Assembly (NCBI GenBank): GCA_021734025.1
Contig: JAIPJS010000002.1
Coordinates: forward strand, 372,001-436,000
Origin: Candidatus Neomarinimicrobiota bacterium
GTDB taxonomy: Bacteria; Fidelibacterota; JAANXI01
DNA: 64,000 nt
Direction: 5' to 3'
Position numbers and translations under genes: made by a program. Below are positions 1-7,689 of this stretch, one piece after another. Each line of letters starts with the position of its first letter. Within the stretch, counting starts at the first letter, position 1. The notes under the pieces were generated by a model. That model had not been told where the DNA came from. It saw only the letters and a program-made list of their open reading frames with translations, and did not search any database.

Positions 1-199
1 GAAATCATCGATCCTCTATATAAGGTATATAACACCCGGGATATTTACAATTGACGCCAAAAGTGAATCTGATTCTTTAATTTGTAAGTATCCTCTCATT
101 GATTTACAATTCATCCTGTCTATCTTCACAATACGAATGAATTGATTTTATTTCACGGAAAGATAATCATCTCCTTCTGGTACGCTTTAACTGTGCACC

Positions 200-1234
200 C
201 TATAAGTTTGCACTCAGCGCGATACGGGTGACCGGCTCAAAGTAGTCAATTGTCTGGGAGTAGGAATAATCGATGGTAATTCTCTTCCCGGAAATTTCGG
301 GCGAGATGCCGAACCCGGCGCTGAATCCGCCGATATCAAAATTACTCCGATAGCCAGTCCGCACCGAAAAGAGATCCATGAAGGTATACTCTAAACCGAC
401 CATGGTTCGTTCTGCATAGTTGTTTGGGTGCGAAAACTCGACACTCAACAGCGCGGAATGGTTTGCAATGGATTCATCCACAAAATCCATCAAGTTCATA
501 CTCCCACCCAAACTAAAGTTGAGCGGCAGCTGGTTTGAAATCTCCTGGAACTGAACGGCAGTTGCAAAATTCCGCATGGACATCCCAAACTTGAAGCTCT
601 TAAACCCGGTATTGAATTTGACGCCCATATCGTACACGAATTTTTCTTTGCCGAACTCAAGGCTAGTGGTATCTGTCGGCTGGGCGGTGCCCAGGTTTTG
701 TCCAACATACCGGACATTTCCTCCCATGGAAAACTTATTCGTGACCTGCCGGGCATAGGTCACGCCAAAGGCATAGGCCCCAACATTCTCCACCAATCCG
801 TGTTCAATATAACCCTGCGGATTCGCCTGGAAATTTGATTCCGAGAGGATAGAGGTATGGATAATCTCACCGTAGTCGACGCTCTGCATACTTAGTCCCA
901 CCGTACCGGCTGTACCTAGCTGAAACGCCAGGGCGCCGGCTATATGGTTAATATCCGCAATAAACCGCGTATTGGTCACGTACGCCTGAATACTACCGTC
1001 AAACTCAGTGATTGCGGCTGGATTATAGAAGATCGCTTCTGCGCCAGTCCCCACTGCAGTATATGCATCACCCAGACTGGTAGCGCGGGGAGACATCCCG
1101 ACCTGTAAGAAGGTCATAGTAGCCTGCCCCGTCTTTTTCGTATTCACACCAGGCCCATAGCTCTGCGCGAATAATTCGGGTGCGGTACCGAGCAGAATTA
1201 ATAAACAAGGAATGAAAATAGTTATTCGCTTCAT
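200..1234 (-). CDS. PorV/PorQ-family outer-membrane beta-barrel protein
   Basis: The 344-residue product starts with a clear signal peptide (MKRITIFIPCLL... cut near AQS) and continues as alternating beta strands to the C-terminus. The stretch around residues 40-75 (MTFLQVG.SPRATSLGDAYTAVG with a following EAIFYNPA) is the hallmark of the PorV/PorQ/UPF0164 family, FadL-like barrels. PorV itself shuttles cargo in the type IX secretion system, but many paralogues sit beside surface proteins with unknown duty. It is the last gene of a three-gene minus-strand operon, 22 bp after a T9SS-sorted protein and behind a TonB receptor, so a role in placing or serving that surface protein is inferred. It need not be the genome's general PorV. 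Confidence 0.8.
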   Translation of the reverse strand: MKRITIFIPCLLILLGTAPELFAQSYGPGVNTKKTGQATMTFLQVGMSPRATSLGDAYTAVGTGAEAIFYNPAAITEFDGSIQAYVTNTRFIADINHIAGALAFQLGTAGTVGLSMQSVDYGEIIHTSILSESNFQANPQGYIEHGLVENVGAYAFGVTYARQVTNKFSMGGNVRYVGQNLGTAQPTDTTSLEFGKEKFVYDMGVKFNTGFKSFKFGMSMRNFATAVQFQEISNQLPLNFSLGGSMNLMDFVDESIANHSALLSVEFSHPNNYAERTMVGLEYTFMDLFSVRTGYRSNFDIGGFSAGFGISPEISGKRITIDYSYSQTIDYFEPVTRIALSANL

Positions 1235-1256
1235 GAATTTAATTCCCTCTCTTTAT

Positions 1257-3509
1257 TTATCTGACAACGATAAATTTCTGATATGATGATTGCCCTGAGG
1301 GTGTCTCAAAAACGGCAATGTAGACACCACTCGAAATCGCCTGTTGATTATCCGTCAGCATATTCCATCGTTCAAACCCGGAGGAAGCAGTCACATTTTC
1401 CGAAATAGGAGTCTCGGTATGATTGATCCGTTTGACCAGGTCACCGGCTTCCGTAAATATCTTGATGGTAACCTCCGGTGGCAGGTTAAAGAACATCAAC
1501 AGTCTGGGATCATCGGGATTAGAAAGTCCATATGTCTGGAGTTTCGGATCGGAAATATAGTAGGGATTCGGTGCGATTCTGATGGAATCCAGCGAGCTCC
1601 CGACTGCTCGTTTAGTTTCGACAGGTAACCTCGACGTGCCAAATACTCTGCCGCTCCAGATAATCTCTCCCGCTGTCAGGTGGGATGCATTCGCCGCCTG
1701 GGCTGACGTAACTTCGACGCCGGACTGGACATAATAGTAGTATGACGCACCAGGTTTGGCATTTGTATCAACCCATTTGTAGCCGTTGAAAGTGCTGCTT
1801 CCCATCCGGACGGTCTCTTTGGTTGCAGTATCTGCGGCGACTCTGTGGATCTCCTTATAGAAGGTTGTATCCTGATTCCCACTTCTGCGCATTACACGGT
1901 ATCCAAAGAAGTTCGACCGGGATTCCGCTTCCGGCGCTGCAAACTGGATCCGCATCCCTTCTCCGCTTCCGTAGATCTGCATATGTGGCGGTTGCGGAGC
2001 CTGGATGGCCTGCCAATCGTTCTCGAAATTCCACTTGGCCCGTGAAACAGCCTGGTGCACAGAATCTATACCCGTGCTGAGCCACCTGTCCTTGGTTTTG
2101 TCCATCTCAGTGGCATCACCAGGGAAGGCAAAATTCGACGGGAAATATCCGGTTTGCGCATCCGGAAGATTCGGCGGCTCCTCAAGAGTCCCGGCAAGCC
2201 ATTTCTCGCCAACCTCTTTCGCCTTCTTCAGACTTAAACCAGCAAATCCGCTGACCCAGACAAAGCGGAGCTTTTCACCTGGATCAAATTGGTAGGGTCC
2301 AAAAGATACGTGTCGCTTCGTGAACGGCTTGGCAGCCGAAATCGTGGGAATGCTTTGGTCCCAGTTCGACAGGCCGCGTTCGTCGTTGGGAATCTGGTGT
2401 GTGGTATTCGGGTATGCGCCATCTGCCTGGGTAAAAGCCTGCTGTACCGGTGATCCCGAGTTCCCCGCAATAAGATCATAGGTCTTTGGCCTGTTCGCAT
2501 TGTTGCCACCGACTACTTCATCCTGAATATCCGCATCCGGATTGTTGAGCACGAGTGATACCGATGGCTGAGACGGATCATCAACGCTGTTTGACACATC
2601 GCCTGTAAATGGAGCCTGTGACGCATGCAGGATCCCGTAGAAATGTATCTCCTGCTGGTACAGCCGCCCATCCTGATTATACACCGGGGTGCCCATCTGA
2701 TCTCCGGACAAGCTCGCATCATCGGCCATGTACATATAGTATATACGCAGCGAGTCGGATTGTCGGGAACCATAGTAGTGGTCCCAGGTGTATTCCCATA
2801 TATTCTGGATGTTTATACCTGGATCGTCTCCTTCGACTCCGTCAATCTGAAAATTGTTCTCGTGGATATTCAGGTAGTAGTCGTTGAGTGTCTGATCGCT
2901 GGTATTGGTCAGAATCACTTCACATACAATATAGTCATCGTGATATTGCTGAGCCCATCCGTAGATTTTCCGCTCGACCTGCACCCCCATAGGAGTCATA
3001 TTCGTAACCTTAAGCACCTGATCGGAGGTTCCGATCATTTGCCCCGGATTGGGATCCCCCCAATTATCAACCTGGTTATCCTGCGCTTCCTGTTGAATAG
3101 TGTAATTCAGAGGAAGATCCCAGCGCAAATAACTCTGCAGCGGGTTAACAACGGTGGTGACTGTGCCTTCATAGTCGCTGCTGGGGACCGGCAAAGTTAC
3201 CGCCTTCGGGATAACATTTCCCAGCGGGTCCGTCCAGTTGGTTGCGGCCATCCACATCCCTGATCCGGTCTGTGCGGTCCCATTCTCCATGCTGGGCCCC
3301 TGGATATTCCAATCATTGGGAGCCCAGGAAAGATTTTCATATTCAATCAGACCTTTTCCACCGGTCTCAATCACACCGGACCAGAGATGTCCTGTCCGGA
3401 TAATTTTTTGCTGGCCCATAGCCGACACCGGAATTACCAGCAATAATGTCAGACACAGTGCCAAGGCATTTCTCAGCAAACTCGTTGAATTTCCGTATTG
3501 ACGTTTCAT
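1257..3509 (-). CDS. Secreted surface protein with T9SS type A sorting domain
   Basis: A 750-residue protein with a signal peptide (hydrophobic stretch about residues 12-32, ending SAMGQQ). The middle is beta-rich with many Asp/Asn/Trp residues. A fibronectin-III-like segment lies around residues 530-630 (GYRVMRRSG ... YYYYVQSG). The last 90 or so residues are a typical sorting domain: NPYY near the start, a TIKIFTEAGDLVKRI strand, ISSGVYIAVF and a final QKFIVVR. This predicts export by the type IX system and surface attachment or release. Proteins of this build often sit next to TonB receptors and PorV-like barrels in FCB genomes; the substrate is not known. It lies 54 bp after the receptor and 22 bp before the PorV-like gene. 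Confidence 0.75.
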   Translation of the reverse strand: MKRQYGNSTSLLRNALALCLTLLLVIPVSAMGQQKIIRTGHLWSGVIETGGKGLIEYENLSWAPNDWNIQGPSMENGTAQTGSGMWMAATNWTDPLGNVIPKAVTLPVPSSDYEGTVTTVVNPLQSYLRWDLPLNYTIQQEAQDNQVDNWGDPNPGQMIGTSDQVLKVTNMTPMGVQVERKIYGWAQQYHDDYIVCEVILTNTSDQTLNDYYLNIHENNFQIDGVEGDDPGINIQNIWEYTWDHYYGSRQSDSLRIYYMYMADDASLSGDQMGTPVYNQDGRLYQQEIHFYGILHASQAPFTGDVSNSVDDPSQPSVSLVLNNPDADIQDEVVGGNNANRPKTYDLIAGNSGSPVQQAFTQADGAYPNTTHQIPNDERGLSNWDQSIPTISAAKPFTKRHVSFGPYQFDPGEKLRFVWVSGFAGLSLKKAKEVGEKWLAGTLEEPPNLPDAQTGYFPSNFAFPGDATEMDKTKDRWLSTGIDSVHQAVSRAKWNFENDWQAIQAPQPPHMQIYGSGEGMRIQFAAPEAESRSNFFGYRVMRRSGNQDTTFYKEIHRVAADTATKETVRMGSSTFNGYKWVDTNAKPGASYYYYVQSGVEVTSAQAANASHLTAGEIIWSGRVFGTSRLPVETKRAVGSSLDSIRIAPNPYYISDPKLQTYGLSNPDDPRLLMFFNLPPEVTIKIFTEAGDLVKRINHTETPISENVTASSGFERWNMLTDNQQAISSGVYIAVFETPSGQSSYQKFIVVR

Positions 3510-3563
3510 AAAAAATTATCTCCGTTTGAGCATTCTCACTATCGTCAGATTGTCCGTGTCTTC

Positions 3564-6500
3564 CTAGAAGCTAAAGTCAATGCCAAAATGGACGGTTCTC
3601 GGTTGTCCGTAGAGCCACAGGGCATTATTCGGATCGTTAATGTACGGTTTATCCTCTGATCTGAGATCACCCGGCTTATCATTGCCCGCGGTATAGGTAT
3701 CTTCCGGATACTCCGGACTATCATAGATAGGCAGATGGAGCGAATTAAAGTAATTCTCCCTATCCGAATCGCTTCTAAAGGCCCATCCGCGCTGCATCCA
3801 GTTCACCTTCAGATTAAAGAGATTTTCTACATTTGCATAAAACCTGAGACGGGAGCCAGCCACGTTAAACACCTTAGATATCCGCATGTCAAACATGTAG
3901 TAATCCGGCCACTGCAGGTTGTTATTGACGTTACGCAAGTTTTCCGGATTCCAGGTGAAATAGTCACCCTGTTCCCAGGTGAATAAGCCACTGATATCCC
4001 ATCCTGCAAGCAACAGTCGGGCCGGGCCTGCCGGACCAAAATTATCCGGGACATGGAACGTCACGTTCGACCGGAAAGACGGCTGCGGGTTCGATTGACT
4101 TTCTTCGGCCTGGTAGTAGATATCGTCAGGCTGCTGGTTCAGCTGGTCATCCTGATACCAGGTTGTTCGGCCGGTATATCCGGTCCGCTGGAACAGTAAC
4201 CGGAAATTGGCCCATCCGGTCAGGTAATCGCCGACATTTTTGCGAATGTCCACTTCAACGCCCTGGATGTCCTGGTACTGGTTGTTCGCCCAGCCATCAT
4301 AACTAGCATCACCGACGTATTCGATGGTGGTTTCCTGTCCGGTGATATCTTTGTAATACCCACTCAGGTTTATCAGGTACTGATCGAGCAGGTTATAGGC
4401 AACACCCAACTCGTAGGAGATAGTTCTGGGTGGCTCAAGGTTGGGATTCCCAATAAAATTGAGCCCCTGTCCTTTACTGAGCCTATAGGTGTACATATAC
4501 ATCGCAGACAGGGGTGGAGTCGCCCGGTAATGTCCATAATTAAAGTAGAACTTGGAACGATCTGTCACCGGAAAGGAGACCCCCACTCTTGGGCTGAATA
4601 CCAGATAATTTTTGGTGGGTTCCAGAAAATCGATGTTTTCTTCTCCCCCAAAGGCATCATACAGGCTGTCAATTGTACCTGGGGCAACACCCGGTAATTC
4701 GTTTTTCATTTCGTCCCGGCTCATCTCGTAATACCGATCGATTTCTCTCCAGCGCTCCCAGGTGATATTCCTTCCACTACTCAGAATATCGTAGCGCATG
4801 GCATCACTATCACCTTCGGGACCCGGGAGATAAGCGACGGGAATATCCAAACCTAATTCCTTAAGTTCGGCTCCGAATTCATTAAACCGGTCACCGGTCG
4901 GCCAGACATCACCACCGCTATTATAGTAGTCTGCACGCATACCGACCTTGGCCGAGATCTCTTCAAAGTTAATCTGATCCTGGATATATCCGCCAATCTG
5001 GTATGGCTGGCGGTGAAATAACAGGCTGTAATCGGTATCATGGTCTTTCCAGTAGTTCCAGAGATCATTATTCAGATCATAATAATCCATGCTCATTCCC
5101 GTTTGCAGGAAATGATGATTCGTGACCTGGTTATTATAGGCAAACTCTCCCTTGAACTGCTGGGTAACGGAATTTTCGTGGTACTGACCGGTTTTGCTTT
5201 GGAACCTGCGGGAACCGGTAATCGCAGCAGAGCCGCCCGGTTTACCAAAGGGGCCATGGACATAGAAGTCCGAGCCATCTGCCGTGTACACCGTATCGCT
5301 TTGGTGCGGTGTCCGGCCAAACGGCATTTCATTAATTAAAATCGGCCCGAAATTAGTGACCATGCTGGGATCCCTTGTAACCTTGAAATCCACGTCATCT
5401 TTCTGATACGCATAATTCAAGGTCAGGTCCCAATAACTTTTCTCATTGACGACGGTATTCAATTTTGCGCCCGCCATGAAATAGGAAATATCTTTCGGCT
5501 GCCAGAATGTGGGATGGTAATAGTAATCAGGGCCACGATCGTAAATCAGTTCTAAATTATTCTCATTCATCAGGCCACCACCACCTGCTTCGTCAGCGTC
5601 CCCTGATCCCTGTTCGAGCAGCTGCGGTATGGAACCGTTACTCGGCATGGTCGGTAGCGCCCCTTTGGAGAGCTTATACAAGCCGTTCAGCTGGAGCGTC
5701 ATATTCTCTGTAATGTTCGATTTCAGTGTCAGCAGAGAAGTATGATCGAGCTGAGCATCCCGTGATGCCGGCTCAACATATGCCGAATTGTTCGTCTGGT
5801 GAGAAAAATAAAACGTTGCGCCACCGAGCGCCTTACCGATCACAGGCACCGGACCACCGAACCCAAAGTCGATATTATAGTCCGGCACAGCGCCTTCCCG
5901 CTGCCGTGCGGCATGGTCGGCGATCGCTTTTTGCTGCGCCCGGGTAATAGAGTGATTCGTATCCCGTTCTGCCGCAGTCAAACTGGCCATTTCTTCTTCG
6001 GAAATAATATCAAATGCAAAGTCGGCCGTTGTATCGGCATAACTCTTCAGATCGTCCCATTTCGGCTCCACCATATGCATCCAGGCAGTCCACAGATACA
6101 AGTCCATCTCACTCACCTGCTCCTCTTCCGGAACGGATGCGTTATATATCTGCTTGTACAGCCGGTAACCGTAAAACTGCGGATACGTCTCTCTCTTCAT
6201 CGGATCGTCAAGCCATTTTGCTACGGAACCACCGGAACTGAGGTCTTCATCCCAATAAAAAGCCACATTGGGATCAAAATACGGTCGTAACAAATTATTG
6301 TATGGATGATACAGTGACTTCCCGAAACGCTTCTGCTGGGCTGGCGTGTAATCAATTTTTATGCCCCCATGGAACGCATCGGGGGTTCCACTCTTTGTCG
6401 TAATGTTGATGAGACCCGACCGGAAATTACCGTAGCGTGCGTCCATACCACCAGGCGAAACGCTCACTTCCTGGATTGCGCTCGTCGGAATACTCGCCTG

Positions 6501-7082
6501 CGCCTTACCTACTCGGGCATTGGTAAAGGTCAGTCCATTGACAATGGTCCCTGTCTGTTCAGCACTGCCGCCACGGATATTCAGGTTCTCCTGTCCGGTA
6601 ATGCCGGCCTGGGTCGAAAGAAAATCCTCAACAGTAGTGACACCAGCCGCTTCCGAAATTTCTGCGGCGGAGGAAATCGACTGACTGCTGGAAACCTGCT
6701 TATTCAAAACGTCGCGATCGGCTTGCACAACAACCTGCTCGCCGGCAATCGCTCTTGTCTGCAACTGGAAATTGACCCGAGCAATCCGATCTGTTTCCAC
6801 CTGGACGTTTTCCTTTACTACGGTCGCATACCCGATATAGGTCACCTTCACATCATGAGATCCGATTGGCACATTAAGAATTGTATAATCACCCTTAGTG
6901 TCCGTTGCCGCACCAATGGTTCTGCCGTCATCCAGAGATATGGTGACATTCGCACCAATGATTGGCTCTCCGGTTTCGGCATCAGTAATTTTTCCGGCAA
7001 CTCGCCCGGTGCTCTGAGCGTAAGTTGTCGAAAAAACTACTGTTCCTACAAAAAGTATGAATACTAATCGGAGTAGTTTCAT
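3564..7082 (-). CDS. TonB-dependent outer-membrane receptor with N-terminal carboxypeptidase-like domain
   Basis: Large TonB-dependent transporter (1172 residues from the chosen start). It has a signal peptide (MKLLRLVFILFVGTVVF...AQS), then a carboxypeptidase regulatory-like domain of about 90 residues (GRVAGKITDAETGEPIIGANV). A plug domain follows (VVQADRDVLNKQVSSSQSIS ... VEDFLSTQAGI ... NLNIRGG) and then a long barrel ending in a C-terminal Phe (HFGIDFSF). The reading frame is open 18 codons further upstream, but the ATG at 7082 is preceded by GAGAGG at proper spacing and gives a clean signal peptide, so it is preferred. The ligand cannot be read from sequence. It heads an operon with the T9SS surface protein and the PorV-like barrel, lies next to the pectin locus, and is preceded by a very long leader. 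Confidence 0.88.
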   Translation of the reverse strand: MKLLRLVFILFVGTVVFSTTYAQSTGRVAGKITDAETGEPIIGANVTISLDDGRTIGAATDTKGDYTILNVPIGSHDVKVTYIGYATVVKENVQVETDRIARVNFQLQTRAIAGEQVVVQADRDVLNKQVSSSQSISSAAEISEAAGVTTVEDFLSTQAGITGQENLNIRGGSAEQTGTIVNGLTFTNARVGKAQASIPTSAIQEVSVSPGGMDARYGNFRSGLINITTKSGTPDAFHGGIKIDYTPAQQKRFGKSLYHPYNNLLRPYFDPNVAFYWDEDLSSGGSVAKWLDDPMKRETYPQFYGYRLYKQIYNASVPEEEQVSEMDLYLWTAWMHMVEPKWDDLKSYADTTADFAFDIISEEEMASLTAAERDTNHSITRAQQKAIADHAARQREGAVPDYNIDFGFGGPVPVIGKALGGATFYFSHQTNNSAYVEPASRDAQLDHTSLLTLKSNITENMTLQLNGLYKLSKGALPTMPSNGSIPQLLEQGSGDADEAGGGGLMNENNLELIYDRGPDYYYHPTFWQPKDISYFMAGAKLNTVVNEKSYWDLTLNYAYQKDDVDFKVTRDPSMVTNFGPILINEMPFGRTPHQSDTVYTADGSDFYVHGPFGKPGGSAAITGSRRFQSKTGQYHENSVTQQFKGEFAYNNQVTNHHFLQTGMSMDYYDLNNDLWNYWKDHDTDYSLLFHRQPYQIGGYIQDQINFEEISAKVGMRADYYNSGGDVWPTGDRFNEFGAELKELGLDIPVAYLPGPEGDSDAMRYDILSSGRNITWERWREIDRYYEMSRDEMKNELPGVAPGTIDSLYDAFGGEENIDFLEPTKNYLVFSPRVGVSFPVTDRSKFYFNYGHYRATPPLSAMYMYTYRLSKGQGLNFIGNPNLEPPRTISYELGVAYNLLDQYLINLSGYYKDITGQETTIEYVGDASYDGWANNQYQDIQGVEVDIRKNVGDYLTGWANFRLLFQRTGYTGRTTWYQDDQLNQQPDDIYYQAEESQSNPQPSFRSNVTFHVPDNFGPAGPARLLLAGWDISGLFTWEQGDYFTWNPENLRNVNNNLQWPDYYMFDMRISKVFNVAGSRLRFYANVENLFNLKVNWMQRGWAFRSDSDRENYFNSLHLPIYDSPEYPEDTYTAGNDKPGDLRSEDKPYINDPNNALWLYGQPRTVHFGIDFSF

Positions 7083-7540
7083 CCTGCTACCTCTCATGTT
7101 TTTCTTATTTGAGTTTAAATTCCGACAATGACTCATTTTTGCTCTTTCGCTTCAAAGTTATGGAGCGCTTCTAACATTTACTATTGCAGCTCTGAGCTAC
7201 AACATCACCGGCATTTGAACGATACCGACCGCTAAAACCCATCGGGCTGATTGCAGGGAGTGAGTAAGACCTCGGTGCGGAAATGCGTTGATTCCACACA
7301 CCACCACTAATGCGATTGGTACGCAACATCTGTCAGTGCTCCTCCCAGTGGACCTCGTGCAAATGCGACTGACGCATAATACACCATGGCCAACTGTACC
7401 AAATATCTAATGTGAATATATATCCCCCCCCATCTATTAAAATACTCTATGACATTGATACGTCCTGCATAGGTTTGGAGCCTATATTAACGCTTCGCAA
7501 TGTTGCTGTTCTGCCGCGTGAAGGAATGTGTATTATAGTT
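7083..7540 (-). promoter_or_regulatory. Long 5' leader of the TonB receptor operon
   Basis: This stretch between the predicted start site and the receptor ATG is far longer than the leaders elsewhere in the window. It contains a small stem (ATAGG...CCTAT around 7462-7485), a run of eight G on the minus strand near 7423-7430, and two tiny open frames. No known riboswitch core could be recognised by eye. A regulatory leader (attenuator, sRNA target or unknown riboswitch) is inference only. Confidence 0.35.
7171..7329 (-). CDS. Possible 52-residue leader peptide ORF (uncertain)
   Basis: Within the long leader of the TonB receptor lies an open frame with an ATG at 7329 (MLRTNRISGG... to a TAG at 7171). 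The predicted peptide is basic, rich in Arg, Ser and Asn, with no signal peptide. A second tiny frame (MRQSHLHEVH, 14 codons) ends just ahead of it. I do not recognise the peptide, and the frame could be chance. It is listed because it occupies much of a 450-nt transcribed leader ahead of a transporter gene. Confidence 0.15.
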   Translation of the reverse strand: MLRTNRISGGVWNQRISAPRSYSLPAISPMGFSGRYRSNAGDVVAQSCNSKC

Positions 7541-7546
7541 ATACTC

Positions 7547-7575
7547 ATTATACTATTTGGCCATCTATATGTCAA
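7547..7575 (-). promoter_or_regulatory. Consensus sigma-70-type promoter of the TonB receptor operon
   Basis: On the minus strand the -35 box TTGACA (7575-7570) is followed by exactly 17 bases and the -10 box TATAAT (7552-7547): a perfect match to the sigma-70 consensus. Start of transcription is predicted near 7540, about 458 nt ahead of the receptor start codon at 7082. No other gene start on this strand lies between. Confidence 0.75.
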
Positions 7576-7689
7576 GATTTTCTTATAAAATATATGTCAT
7601 ATTTGTACTCATACTCGGGATAATACGGCGAATATCCTTATCCCGATTTTCCCGTGGTTCAGAACATAGTCTTCGCTCCCCATTCGCAC

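Noticed and set aside
1-199. Window edge before the PorV-like gene end
   Set aside because: AT-rich, no gene or clear terminator hairpin recognised; nothing to report.
2625-3263. 212-codon open frame on the plus strand inside the T9SS surface protein gene
   Set aside because: Antisense to a well-supported coding sequence, no ribosome site, peptide is a low-quality mirror of the real frame.
7153-7160. TAACTTTG on the minus strand as a Bacteroidota -7 box for the TonB receptor
   Set aside because: No TTTG partner at proper spacing, while a perfect sigma-70 promoter exists at 7547-7575.
7083-7540. Cobalamin riboswitch in the TonB leader
   Set aside because: Looked for the B12-box and the GGGAA/GCCACTG pattern without success; left as an unknown leader.
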